Positions 25,193-35,581 of a DNA stretch of 47,206 nt are shown here, one piece after another. The stretch's first letter is position 1. Every line of letters starts with the position of its first letter. Under the pieces are notes generated by a model. It was not told the origin of the DNA, made no database searches, and worked only from the letters and a program-made list of their open reading frames with translations. Source of the DNA: Candidatus Berkelbacteria bacterium (GTDB lineage: Bacteria > Patescibacteriota > UBA1384 > DTJR01); contig JAPLVK010000011.1 in NCBI GenBank assembly GCA_026397175.1, positions 1 to 47,206 on the forward strand, in the 5' to 3' direction. A program made the translations under genes and the position numbers.

Positions 25193-26860
25193 TTAGATTT
25201 CTTCGAGCTTCGATATTCCTAAGACATCAAATAATTTACCGAGAACAATTTGGGTCAATTGCACTAAATACATATTCTTAGCGGTGGCGGTCTCACTATC
25301 TGTAATAATTTTTTCTTTTTCGTAAAAAGCGTTGAATTGATTAGAAATTTGATAGGCAAATTCCGCGATGAGATTTGGGCTGCTGTTTTGAGAAGAGATA
25401 TCAAGGACTGATTTAGCTCTCACGATCGTTTGCAGGACTTCCCGAAACAATGGATTAAAATTTTTTTCAATTTTTAAATTTGGATATTTCTTTTTTGACT
25501 CTCGGATTAAACTCTGTGTTCTGGCATAACTATATTGAATGTATGGGCCACTGTTACCTTGAAAGTTTATGAATTTCTCAAGGCAAAAAACAATGTCTGA
25601 TTTTCTGTTGCTGGAAAGATCGGCGTATTTTATTGCGGAAATTCCTATTTTTTCGGCTACTTCTTTTTTATTTTTTAGATCAGAATTTTTTTCTTCAATT
25701 ATCGCCAGCGATTTTTCTTTGGCTTTTGATATTAAATCATCTAACAAGACAATGCGACCTTTTCTGGTTGACATTTTGCCTTCGGGCAAGCGCATCATAC
25801 CGTGTCCGGCAAAAATAATTTCGGTTTTATCGAGCCAGTCCAATTTTTTCGCCACCGCCCCTAACTGTTTAAAATGAAGGGATTGGTCGTTGCCGACATG
25901 ATAAATTATTTGCGCGGGTTTGTATTTTTCGATTCGATATTTTAAAGCCGCCAGATCGCGAGTCATGTACAACGATGCATCATCTGATCGTTTTATGAGC
26001 GCAGGCGGCATATTCTCAAGCTCGACAATTTGTGCATCTTCCGACTTTTTCAATAACTTTTTTTCTCTTAGCTCATCAATGACTCCTTCTTGTTTATCTT
26101 TATAAAAACTCTCGCCTACTACTTCGTCAATTTTCACATCAAGGGTTTTGTAAATTCGGTCGAATTCTTTAAAGCTCCAGGCAACACATTTTTGCCAAAG
26201 TTCTCTCGCCTCATTATCGCCGTCTTCCAATTTTTTTGACCACGCTCTCGCTTGATCTTCGATTTGCGGATTTTTTTGGGCTTCTTCGTGAAACTTGACA
26301 TAAAGTTCATTAAGTTTAGGGATTGGATCTTTTTCGATTTCCGACTCATCTCCCCAGGACTTAATAGCATAAATCAATTTGCCAAACTGCGTCCCCCAAT
26401 CGCCAATATGATTGATGCCAACAGTTTTGAAGCCAACCGATTTATGAATATTTAAATTTGCTTGACCAATTACCGTTGATCTCAAATGCCCGACCGAAAA
26501 GGGCTTGGCAATGTTTGGTGATGAATAGTCAAAAACAATCGTCTTATCTTTATTTTGCGAATTTACCAAATATGACTCGATGTCATTTTCGATTTTTTGA
26601 AGTTCCTCCGAATAAGCCGATTCGGAAAAATAAATATTAATGTAGCCGTTTTTGTATTCAACTTTTTCAGCCAGACCGGATTTTGAAAGCTCGACTTTAA
26701 TAATTTCGATTAATCTCTTAACCTTGATTTTTTGCTTTTTGCAAATTTGGTTAATTTGCCCGGGATTTAAGCAGCAATCACCAAACCCATCTCTTGAAAA
26801 TTCAATTCTAATTCCATCTTGAAGTATTTCTTTAAGTAACTGATTTATTTCGTCAAGCAT
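25193..26860 (-). CDS. argS: Arginyl-tRNA synthetase
   Basis: SSPNIAKPFSVGHLRSTVIGQ, GDWGTQFGKL, MSTRKGRIVLLDDL. Confidence 0.96.
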   Translation of the reverse strand: MLDEINQLLKEILQDGIRIEFSRDGFGDCCLNPGQINQICKKQKIKVKRLIEIIKVELSKSGLAEKVEYKNGYINIYFSESAYSEELQKIENDIESYLVNSQNKDKTIVFDYSSPNIAKPFSVGHLRSTVIGQANLNIHKSVGFKTVGINHIGDWGTQFGKLIYAIKSWGDESEIEKDPIPKLNELYVKFHEEAQKNPQIEDQARAWSKKLEDGDNEARELWQKCVAWSFKEFDRIYKTLDVKIDEVVGESFYKDKQEGVIDELREKKLLKKSEDAQIVELENMPPALIKRSDDASLYMTRDLAALKYRIEKYKPAQIIYHVGNDQSLHFKQLGAVAKKLDWLDKTEIIFAGHGMMRLPEGKMSTRKGRIVLLDDLISKAKEKSLAIIEEKNSDLKNKKEVAEKIGISAIKYADLSSNRKSDIVFCLEKFINFQGNSGPYIQYSYARTQSLIRESKKKYPNLKIEKNFNPLFREVLQTIVRAKSVLDISSQNSSPNLIAEFAYQISNQFNAFYEKEKIITDSETATAKNMYLVQLTQIVLGKLFDVLGISKLEEI

Positions 26861-26862
26861 TT

Positions 26863-28044
26863 TTAACTTTTTATCTTTAGCACGCGAAGTTTGCCAACTT
26901 TGAGTATATTTTCACCAGCCAAATCGTAAATATAATTTACATCATTTATTGCATCACCGTTTATTTTTACAGCGCCTTGCTCTATAAGTCGGCGAGCTTC
27001 ATTTTTGCTTGACACAAGTCCGGTTTCAACCATCGCATCAATTAAAAGTCCGCCTTTTTTAACTTCTTTAACTTCCAGATTTTCCGGCAGTTTTTTTTTG
27101 CTAAAAACATTCTCGAAATTCTCTTTAGCAGCGCGAGCATCTTCTTGTGAATAAAGTTGTTTGACAATCTCATAAGCCAATTCGGCCTTTGCATCTTTAG
27201 GGTTAACTTCTTTGCCTAAAGTTTGCTTTAGTTTATCTATTTCTTCCATTGTTTTATCGGTTAGAAGCTCAAATCCAATTAAAATTAATTCGTCCGGATA
27301 GGCCATAACTTTACCGAAAATATTTTCCGCACTGTCTGAGAGAGAGATGATATTTCCTTCGGACTTGCCCATTTTTTTGCCCACTCCATCCGTCAGAAGT
27401 TTCACCGCCATAACAAATTTTTCTTTATTTTTTACTTTCTTCATGAGGGTGCGTCCGGCCAGCATATTGAATATTTGATCGTTACCGCCGATTTCCATAT
27501 CAACATCCATCGAGACAGAGTCATAGGCCTGAAAAATTGGGTACAAAAATTCGTGAAGAAATATCTCTTTATTGTTCTTTATTCGATCCTGAAACATATC
27601 TCTTTCGATAAGCTGCTGAAAGGTAAAATGTGATGCCAGCTCCAGCATATCAACCGGTTTTAATTTATTAGTCCAGTCCTGATTGTGCAAAAATCTTAAA
27701 TTTGCAGCGCTTGTATCCAAAATCTTTCCGATTAGCTCTTTGTAATTTTTAGCATTTTCCTCTATCTGCTGCACCGTTAATTTTTGCCTGGCCGCCGTTT
27801 TGTCCGTCGGATCTCCAATTTGAGCAGTAAAGTCGCCAATCAGAACAATAATATCATGCCCCAAATCCTGTAACTTTCTTAATTTTCTCAAAACCACCAT
27901 ATGACCGATATGCAGTTCGCCCGTTGGGTCAATGCCGTTATATACTCGTAGCTTTTTCCCCGACTTCAAAGCTAATTCCAAGGTCTCTGGTTTAGGATAG
28001 ATTGCCGAGACACCACGGGTCAAAACATCATCTATTTGATCCAT
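26863..28044 (-). CDS. tyrS: Tyrosyl-tRNA synthetase
   Basis: GIDPTGELHIGHMVVLRKLRKLQDLGH, KMGKSEGN, C-terminal S4 domain. Confidence 0.96.
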   Translation of the reverse strand: MDQIDDVLTRGVSAIYPKPETLELALKSGKKLRVYNGIDPTGELHIGHMVVLRKLRKLQDLGHDIIVLIGDFTAQIGDPTDKTAARQKLTVQQIEENAKNYKELIGKILDTSAANLRFLHNQDWTNKLKPVDMLELASHFTFQQLIERDMFQDRIKNNKEIFLHEFLYPIFQAYDSVSMDVDMEIGGNDQIFNMLAGRTLMKKVKNKEKFVMAVKLLTDGVGKKMGKSEGNIISLSDSAENIFGKVMAYPDELILIGFELLTDKTMEEIDKLKQTLGKEVNPKDAKAELAYEIVKQLYSQEDARAAKENFENVFSKKKLPENLEVKEVKKGGLLIDAMVETGLVSSKNEARRLIEQGAVKINGDAINDVNYIYDLAGENILKVGKLRVLKIKS

Positions 28045-28111
28045 TGTTTCTCCAATTAAAAAATATCTTCTCGAGTTTTATTTTACTTGTTTTATGATAT
28101 AATTCAACTGA

Positions 28112-30889
28112 ATGAAAATTGGTGGAATATTAAATGTCGGGTCTTCCCGTAAACCATATATCAAGCCAAGGCGGGTTGACCGCAAAAAACTCAAAAAAAC
28201 TATTTATTACGCGATAGGAGCTTTTTTTGCGTTTATTGTTCTGCTTTTTGTTTGGTATGCAAAAGATATTCCGACTCCTGCGCGGCTTGCTAAAATCCAT
28301 GCTGCCGAATCAACTCAAATACTAGATCGAAAAGGCCAAGTGCTTTATGAAACAGGCGATCAAAGAAGAACGGTTATTGATAAGAAGGATATTCCAGATA
28401 GCATTAAAAAAGCGACTGTTGCGGCAGAGGATAACAACTTTTATAATCATCACGGTGTTGATTTTAGGGGAATATTGCGAGCCCTTGTTGCAAATGTTTT
28501 GCATATGAAGGTTTCGCAAGGCGGTTCAACGATAACTCAACAGTTTGTTAAAAATGCTGTATTATCACCACAGCGATCTGTCAGCCGAAAAATCAAAGAA
28601 GTTATAATGTCGATTGAAATTGAGCAGATATATAGTAAAGAGGATATCTTGGCGATGTATTTAAACGAGATTCCATACGGTGGAAATGTCTATGGGGTCG
28701 AAGAAGCAAGCAACATGTATTTTAACAAAAGCGCTAAAGACCTAACCCTGTCAGAATCGGCAACTTTGGCAGCCGTGGCCAACGCTCCAACTTATTATTC
28801 GCCATACGGCTCTCATACCGACGAGATGTTTGACCGAAAAAACCGCACTCTTGATAAAATGGCGAAGTTAAACTTAATAACCGAAGATCAAGCGAAACAG
28901 GCCAAATTAGACGCTCCGAATAAAGAAAAACCGGATTTCAAACCAAGGCACGATTACATAAAAGCACCTCATTTTGTGATGTATGTTAAGGAAAAATTGG
29001 TTGAGCAATACGGCGAACGAATGGTAAACGCAGGAGGACTTAAGGTTACAACCACACTTGATATGGACAAGCAAAATGCAGCTCAAGATGCGGTTGATAA
29101 AAATGTAAATAAGATTACAAAATATGGAGCGTCAAATGCCGCTCTTGTTTCAACTGATGTCAAAACAGGAGAAATTGTTGCGATGGTTGGGGGCAAGGAC
29201 TTTTTCGATATAGAACACGGCGGAAATGTAAATGTTACCGATTCCGAAAGACAGCCGGGTTCTTCGTTTAAACCAATTGTATATGCGACCGCATTCAAAA
29301 ATGGTCGTTTTTCCCCCGCTTTTACGCTGTATGATGTGCGAACCGACTTTGGGGGATATGAGCCGCAAAATTATGACGGATCAACTCACGGCGCGGTGTC
29401 AATGAGAACGGCACTAGCGAATTCTTTAAACATTCCTGCGGTTAAAACCTTGGGGTTGGTAGGCGTTCCGGAAGCCCTAAAAACGGCACAAGATCTCGGT
29501 ATAACCACACTTGATCAGCCACAACGATATGGTCTTTCTTTGGTTTTGGGCGGCGGAGAAGTAAAGCCGATCGAAATGGCCGGGGCATTTTCCGCTTTCG
29601 GCAATCAGGGAGAATTCCATCGTCCGGTTGCAATTTTGAAAGTTCAAGACGATAAAGGAAAAACACTATACGAATACAAACCAGATCAAAATAAGTTTCA
29701 GGCGATCGATCCACAAATTGCTTACGAAATTACCGATATCCTAGATGACGATAACGCCAGAAAAATGATTTTTGGTTCACACAGTCCCCTTGATTTTGGC
29801 GACCAACATGTTGCGGCAAAAACCGGTACAACTCAAGAATTCCACGATGCTTGGACGGTCGGCTACACACCGAAATATTCTGCAGCTGTTTGGGTCGGAA
29901 ACAATGATAATACAAAAATGTCGAGTGGAGCAGACGGATCCGTAGTTGCCGCACCAATTTTCCATGACTATATGGCAACACTAGTTGACAACTCGGAATT
30001 TGTCAGACCAAAAGAGATTCAGGAGTTGACCGTTGAAAAATATTCAAGTAAATTGCCAAGTCAATATTCAAAGGACTTCGTCAAAGATATTTTTGCGTCC
30101 TGGCAGGTTCCAACGGCCCACGATGATATCAATGTTGTTTTTAAGGTGAATAAAACAAATAATCAAATAGCTACCGATCAAACTCCTGTAGAACTTATTG
30201 AAGATAAACTTTTCACCAATCTTCATAACGAATGGGGAGACGCTTGGCAGAAGTATCCAAACTGGGAGGGGCCGGTTAGAGGGTGGGCCGAAGCAAACGG
30301 CATGTCGTTGCCGCCGACCGGTAAAGATGACAGCTATTCAAAGTTGCCGGATATTTCTATTAGTGCACCTTCAAATAATCAAACCGTCAAAAATCAAATT
30401 GACATCACGGTCTCGACGAGTTCGGATCATGGAATATCTAATGTGGTTTATTTTCTCAACGATGCCGAAATTGGGTCAAATTCAGCCGCCCCATATTCAA
30501 TACCTTTTGATACTACAAAATATGCTAACGGCACATATAAGCTATTGGCTAAGTTGACCGATTCAAATGGTGTGAACTCTTCTTCGTCCACAATCCAATT
30601 AAATATTCAAAATACAAAAGCGGCGGTTATCAGCGGGCTGACTGTTTCGGCAATTACTGCCAATTCCGCAACAATTTATTTTACCACTGATCTGGGTACC
30701 AGCTCAACCATCTCTTATGGCATAAGTCAAAACGCTTTATCGAACTCCCAAGCAAGCGGCACAAACACAACTTCGCACTCCGGAGCACTTTCAGGATTAT
30801 CTGCCGGAACAAAATATTATTTTAAAATTATTGCGACAAACGCCGCCGGAGACCAAACAATACAAACCGGAACTTTTAACACTAGCTAA
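28112..30889 (+). CDS. Class A penicillin-binding protein (PBP1A type) with C-terminal Ig-like and FN3-like domains
   Basis: Transglycosylase EDNNFYNHHGVDFRGILRA, GGSTITQQFVKN; transpeptidase GSSFKPI, SLNIPAV, KTGTT; C-terminal NNQTVKNQIDITVSTSSDHGI... and FN3-like repeats. Confidence 0.93.
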   Translation: MKIGGILNVGSSRKPYIKPRRVDRKKLKKTIYYAIGAFFAFIVLLFVWYAKDIPTPARLAKIHAAESTQILDRKGQVLYETGDQRRTVIDKKDIPDSIKKATVAAEDNNFYNHHGVDFRGILRALVANVLHMKVSQGGSTITQQFVKNAVLSPQRSVSRKIKEVIMSIEIEQIYSKEDILAMYLNEIPYGGNVYGVEEASNMYFNKSAKDLTLSESATLAAVANAPTYYSPYGSHTDEMFDRKNRTLDKMAKLNLITEDQAKQAKLDAPNKEKPDFKPRHDYIKAPHFVMYVKEKLVEQYGERMVNAGGLKVTTTLDMDKQNAAQDAVDKNVNKITKYGASNAALVSTDVKTGEIVAMVGGKDFFDIEHGGNVNVTDSERQPGSSFKPIVYATAFKNGRFSPAFTLYDVRTDFGGYEPQNYDGSTHGAVSMRTALANSLNIPAVKTLGLVGVPEALKTAQDLGITTLDQPQRYGLSLVLGGGEVKPIEMAGAFSAFGNQGEFHRPVAILKVQDDKGKTLYEYKPDQNKFQAIDPQIAYEITDILDDDNARKMIFGSHSPLDFGDQHVAAKTGTTQEFHDAWTVGYTPKYSAAVWVGNNDNTKMSSGADGSVVAAPIFHDYMATLVDNSEFVRPKEIQELTVEKYSSKLPSQYSKDFVKDIFASWQVPTAHDDINVVFKVNKTNNQIATDQTPVELIEDKLFTNLHNEWGDAWQKYPNWEGPVRGWAEANGMSLPPTGKDDSYSKLPDISISAPSNNQTVKNQIDITVSTSSDHGISNVVYFLNDAEIGSNSAAPYSIPFDTTKYANGTYKLLAKLTDSNGVNSSSSTIQLNIQNTKAAVISGLTVSAITANSATIYFTTDLGTSSTISYGISQNALSNSQASGTNTTSHSGALSGLSAGTKYYFKIIATNAAGDQTIQTGTFNTS

Positions 30890-32171
30890 AATTTTGTTTT
30901 ATTAACTCATTAATCGGCAAATCGGCACAAATTACTGTAAAGCCGATTTTTTTTGCGGCCTTGATAATTTTCTTTGCCTCCGATGGAAGATGTAGCCGTC
31001 CCGCCAGATCAACCTCGCCCAAGAATAGGTTTTTGCCGTTTAGGGATTTACTTAAAAAACTGCTGGCTAGCGCCATTAGAATCGCCAAGTCACCAAGCGG
31101 ATTTTTGAGTTTATAGCCATCCGAAATATTAACAAAACAGTCATGTTGTGAAAGATCAACTTTTGAATGACGAGCCAATATCGCAATCATCATCTGAAGT
31201 CGGTTAAAATCATATCCGACAGCGTTTCTTCTGGGCATGGCAAATGGTGATTTCTGAACCAAGGCCTGAACTTCAATAAAATAAATTCTGCTGCCTTCTA
31301 GAACAGCGCATTTGGCAACACCAATAGGCACTTTTTTTGAAGACGAGATTCGTCCAAAGTCGTCCGAGTTCTGAAGTCCGCTTTCACCAATTGTAAAAAC
31401 GCCAAGCTCATCTGTTGGCCCAAAACGGTTTTTGTGAGATCGCAAAAATCTTTCGTTCGAGCCCCTTTCGCCATCAAGATAAAAAACGGCATCCACCAAA
31501 TGTTCTAAAATTTTTGGGCCCGCAACTTCGCCGTCTTTTGTTACATGCCCAACAAAAATTGTTGCCACAGAAAATTTTTTGGCCGCATTGATGATTTTCA
31601 TGGCCGATTCCTTGACTTGCATTATCGAGCCAGGTGATCCCGAGATACCACTGTCGTAGACGGTCTGAATTGAATCAATAATTAAGAGGGTCGGTTTTTC
31701 TTTTTCAATTATGGAAAGCCAACTCAAAATGTCCTGATTTTCGAAAATGGTAATATTTGAATTAGAACCCTTGAGACGATTTGCTCTTATTTTGATTTGT
31801 TCGGGCGATTCCTCGCCGGCTATATAGAAGACCTTTTCTTCAATTGAGCTCGCAATTTGCCAGACCAAAGTTGATTTACCAATACCCGGATGCCCCCCAA
31901 GCAAGATCACCGATCCGGGAACGATTCCTCCGCCCGAGACCAAATCAAATTCCGAAATTTCTGTTTTAATTCTTGACTCAAAATTATTTTTTATATCCGC
32001 AATTTTAATCGGCCTTGCATCTTCGCTGGATCTCGATAGCGTCTCCGAAACGCCCCGTAATTCCTTAAGCGTATTCCAGCTGTTACAATATGAACACTTT
32101 CCCGACCAGGCAAAATGCTCGCCCCCACAATCGGAACAAATCCATATTGATTTATTCGTTTTCTTTGACAT
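30882..32171 (-). CDS. radA: DNA repair protein RadA
   Basis: N-terminal CSDCGGEHFAWSGKCSYCNSWNTL zinc finger; LLGGHPGIGKSTLVWQ; KNRFG motif. Confidence 0.95.
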   Translation of the reverse strand: MSKKTNKSIWICSDCGGEHFAWSGKCSYCNSWNTLKELRGVSETLSRSSEDARPIKIADIKNNFESRIKTEISEFDLVSGGGIVPGSVILLGGHPGIGKSTLVWQIASSIEEKVFYIAGEESPEQIKIRANRLKGSNSNITIFENQDILSWLSIIEKEKPTLLIIDSIQTVYDSGISGSPGSIMQVKESAMKIINAAKKFSVATIFVGHVTKDGEVAGPKILEHLVDAVFYLDGERGSNERFLRSHKNRFGPTDELGVFTIGESGLQNSDDFGRISSSKKVPIGVAKCAVLEGSRIYFIEVQALVQKSPFAMPRRNAVGYDFNRLQMMIAILARHSKVDLSQHDCFVNISDGYKLKNPLGDLAILMALASSFLSKSLNGKNLFLGEVDLAGRLHLPSEAKKIIKAAKKIGFTVICADLPINELIKQNFS

Positions 32172-33789
32172 CTTTTAAAATTAAATCAATTTTTTCGTTT
32201 CCATTCCATCTATTTATATCAATACAAAACGCAATGTCCAGAATGTCACCTTTGGCAATTATCCAATTTCCTTGTGCAAAATTAAATAAAACGGCTTGAT
32301 GATAATGATTGGATTTAATAAATGTAACTTTGCGATGCGATTGGTCCCGACCGATTGATCTAATTGAATCAACCTTTATTTTTTCGACCGCAAAGATCGG
32401 TTTTGGGTTTCCCGCGCCATATGGTTCAAGTTTTTCTAAATCATCGGCAAGTTGCATTTTAATCTGCGAGGACTCGATTAAAGCATCAATGTTTAAGCAT
32501 TTTTCAAAAACATTTTTGTTGATTTTCTGGGCATAATTTAAAATTGATTTTTCGAATTTTTTAAATTTTGATTTTACTAAAGATAAACCGGCCGCCTGTG
32601 AGTGTCCCCCAAAAGACAACAAACAATCTGATGATTTTGATATTAATTTCGTAATATCAATTTGCGGAATCGACCGCGCACTTCCTTTTATCTTTTCATC
32701 AATTTCAGTTAAAACAATCGCCGGGCGATTAAATTTCTCAACTAACTTGCTTGCGATTAATCCAACAATGCCCTCATTCCATTGGCCTCTTACAATGATT
32801 AAATTTTTCTTAAAAAGGCCTTTGGTGCCAACAATTTCGCACGCTTCATTTTGTCCATTTTCCAACAATTTTTGTCGTTTAATATTCAGCTCGTTTAATT
32901 TTTGAGCTAGCTTTTTGGCCTCGCCTTCGTCTTTTGTAATTAAAAGTTTAAAACTATCTTGAGGATTTGATACCCTACCGGCAGCATTAAGTCGTGGCGC
33001 AACCATAAAGCCAATTTCATAACAGCCGATTTCCCCCATCTTTAAATTTGCAACCTCAATTAAATGTCGAAGTCCAAGATTTTTGGTTTTGTTTAGAACA
33101 AGCATGCCGTATTTAACAATCGTTCTGTTGTCTTCCACTAAGGGCACGACATCAGCGACCGATGAGATAGCGGCGAGATCCAAAAGCCATTTCTCCCGGC
33201 CGTTTCGATTATAGAGTTCGCGGCAAAGCATGTAAGCAACGCCGCCGCCCGACAAATCTGAACATATTTTTCCTTTTTTTAAAATTTTTGGATGGACGAT
33301 TGCATACGATTGAGGCAAAATCTCGTCAAGCTGGTGATGGTCAACGACAATCGTATCAATTTTTTGTTTATTTAAATTGGCAACTTCCAGAACACTTTTT
33401 ATGCCGCAATCAACCGTGATTAAAAGATTTATTTTTTCTTTAATAAAGTATCGCGTAGCGTTTTTCGACAACCCGTAGCCCTCTCGACGATGCGGTACAA
33501 GATAGCACGGTTCATTTCCCAAGTCATTAAGTGTCTTATAAATTATCGCTCCGCCACAAATTCCATCTGCGTCATAGTCCATAAATATGCCGATTTTTTC
33601 TTTGAGCACAATTGCCTGTCTTATCCTTTTGGCCGCCGTCTTTAATTGCGCCATTGCGTTATCGCTTGAAATCAAATCATAAGAGGGATCTAGGAACTCC
33701 TTTACTTTTTCAATTTTACGCAAATGCAAAATTTCTTTAAGTGGATCTTTTGGATTAAACAATGATATATTCCACTTTGAGAATTTCAT
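32152..33789 (-). CDS. recJ: Single-stranded-DNA-specific exonuclease RecJ
   Basis: FMDYDADGICGGAIIYK, VDHHQLDE, GGHSQAAGLSL. Confidence 0.95.
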   Translation of the reverse strand: MKFSKWNISLFNPKDPLKEILHLRKIEKVKEFLDPSYDLISSDNAMAQLKTAAKRIRQAIVLKEKIGIFMDYDADGICGGAIIYKTLNDLGNEPCYLVPHRREGYGLSKNATRYFIKEKINLLITVDCGIKSVLEVANLNKQKIDTIVVDHHQLDEILPQSYAIVHPKILKKGKICSDLSGGGVAYMLCRELYNRNGREKWLLDLAAISSVADVVPLVEDNRTIVKYGMLVLNKTKNLGLRHLIEVANLKMGEIGCYEIGFMVAPRLNAAGRVSNPQDSFKLLITKDEGEAKKLAQKLNELNIKRQKLLENGQNEACEIVGTKGLFKKNLIIVRGQWNEGIVGLIASKLVEKFNRPAIVLTEIDEKIKGSARSIPQIDITKLISKSSDCLLSFGGHSQAAGLSLVKSKFKKFEKSILNYAQKINKNVFEKCLNIDALIESSQIKMQLADDLEKLEPYGAGNPKPIFAVEKIKVDSIRSIGRDQSHRKVTFIKSNHYHQAVLFNFAQGNWIIAKGDILDIAFCIDINRWNGNEKIDLILKDVKENE

Positions 33790-34589
33790 TTAATAAATCC
33801 GACTCCCTCGACCCTTAAGTCCACATAGTCCTTAATATCGGCTCTATTCGTTTCGAGTATCTGCTTTAGACCACTTATCTGATTTTTTAAAGAAGTAGAT
33901 GAATCCATAATAATTTCATAGCCATCGGAGGTCTTAAATTTTATCTTGAAAGTCGTTTCCTCTATCTTCGTTTCAGTTATTTGAATAGACATATTTTTCA
34001 GTTCATCAAGAGCACCAAGATAAAAATTTATAAATTGTGGCGAAACGATTTGCTGGCCAATTTCAACCGGCATCTGCCCTTGATCGTTTAGAACTATCTT
34101 GTCGCTTGGTTTTGAAATCTCCCGATAGACATACCCAAAACTGTCAACTTCGTAACATTTAGCCGAATTACACCAAACCATTATTTGATTTCTCTCCTCA
34201 ACAACAATCTTTACCGTAGAGGGAAGTCCTCTAATAATTTGCGCTTCTTTTAATATCGGGAAATTTTTAGAAAGGGCACTTAAATAATCGCCGGTTTTTA
34301 ATAAAAGTATATTTTTGCCAAGCAAAGTTCGATTAAGATAGTCCGATATTTCAACCGATTTTACTCCTTCGATATCGATTGTTTTTATTTTAAAAGTCGT
34401 AGAGAAAAATAAAAAATACAATATACCCGAAACGATAACAAGATAGAAAAATGTTTTTAACGGCAAAAGGTTGATTTTTAATTTTGGCCTTTGGGGTTTT
34501 TCCGTTCTCCTGATAATTTCCGGTTTTCTAAACTCGGGTCTTATTGTTTTATGACTTACCCTTCCAATCTGATTCATTCCACTCCCCAA
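33786..34589 (-). CDS. ftsQ: FtsQ/DivIB-like cell division protein
   Basis: Single N-terminal TM and POTRA-like FKIKTIDIEGVKSVEISDYLNRTLLGKNIL; adjacent to murB. Confidence 0.8.
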   Translation of the reverse strand: MGSGMNQIGRVSHKTIRPEFRKPEIIRRTEKPQRPKLKINLLPLKTFFYLVIVSGILYFLFFSTTFKIKTIDIEGVKSVEISDYLNRTLLGKNILLLKTGDYLSALSKNFPILKEAQIIRGLPSTVKIVVEERNQIMVWCNSAKCYEVDSFGYVYREISKPSDKIVLNDQGQMPVEIGQQIVSPQFINFYLGALDELKNMSIQITETKIEETTFKIKFKTSDGYEIIMDSSTSLKNQISGLKQILETNRADIKDYVDLRVEGVGFIK

Positions 34590-35520
34590 GATATTCTATT
34601 TCTTCTACAAGCTCTATTTTAAATTTTTCTGAAACCGCATCTCGCATTTTTTCTATAAGATGCCTCACTTCAAAACCTGTTCCATGACCTGAATTTATCA
34701 CCCAGTTTGCATGTTTTTTGGAGACATAAGCCCCACCGACCTTAAACTTCTTTGCTCCTGATTGATCAAGCAGATACCCCGCTGTTTTTTCCTGCTCATG
34801 ATTATTTTGGGCATTATCCGTCCCAACGGGATTTTTAAATATGCTGCCGCATGTTCTCTCGCCAACCGGCTGATTTGCTTCCCGCCATTTTTTGTATTTG
34901 GCAATATTTTTGATAATTTCTTCTTTTTTCTTTCTCTGAAATTGGAAAATTACATTTAAAATGACCGGGGCAGCATCATTTTTCTTGTATTTTAGTCGGC
35001 TAGTTCGATATCCAAACTCAAACCAATCTCCCTTAACACTTAATAATTTATCAGATGATATAATGACTGATGCTGACTTCAAATATTGTGCGATGCTTAC
35101 TCCGTGTGCGCCGGCATTTACAATAACCGCTCCTCCAACCGTACCCGGAATCCCGTAAAGCGTCTCGAGTCCTCCTAATCCGTTTGACGCCGCATCCAAA
35201 ATTACTCTCGATAAAGAAGCGCCACTATCTGCGATCACGCGACCCGACTCGTTATCAATATTTATCAAGGATGATTTATTACATATAATTAAGCCGTTAT
35301 ACTGGTTTTCCGATACAACAATATTTGATCCCGCTCCAATTATTTGGTACGGCGCTCCACAATTTCTGGCGATAGAAACAGTTCGGATCAAATCATCAAT
35401 TGATTTAGCAGTATATAAAAATTGAGAAATGCCGCCAACTCCAAGAGTCGTGTACTTCTTAAGAACTTTGTTTTCCTTTACTCCATTTAAATTTTCTTTA
35501 AGTCGCTCTTGCCAAGCCAT
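34549..35520 (-). CDS. murB: UDP-N-acetylenolpyruvoylglucosamine reductase
   Basis: YTTLGVGGISQFLYTAKSIDDLIRTV...IGAGSNIVVSE...GLETLYGIPGTVGGAVIVNAGAHG. Confidence 0.95.
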   Translation of the reverse strand: MAWQERLKENLNGVKENKVLKKYTTLGVGGISQFLYTAKSIDDLIRTVSIARNCGAPYQIIGAGSNIVVSENQYNGLIICNKSSLINIDNESGRVIADSGASLSRVILDAASNGLGGLETLYGIPGTVGGAVIVNAGAHGVSIAQYLKSASVIISSDKLLSVKGDWFEFGYRTSRLKYKKNDAAPVILNVIFQFQRKKKEEIIKNIAKYKKWREANQPVGERTCGSIFKNPVGTDNAQNNHEQEKTAGYLLDQSGAKKFKVGGAYVSKKHANWVINSGHGTGFEVRHLIEKMRDAVSEKFKIELVEEIEYLGEWNESDWKGKS

Positions 35521-35581
35521 TTTACTCCTAAGTTTAATTTACCAATCAAATCAATTTTTTACAAATAAAAATCGGCAATTA

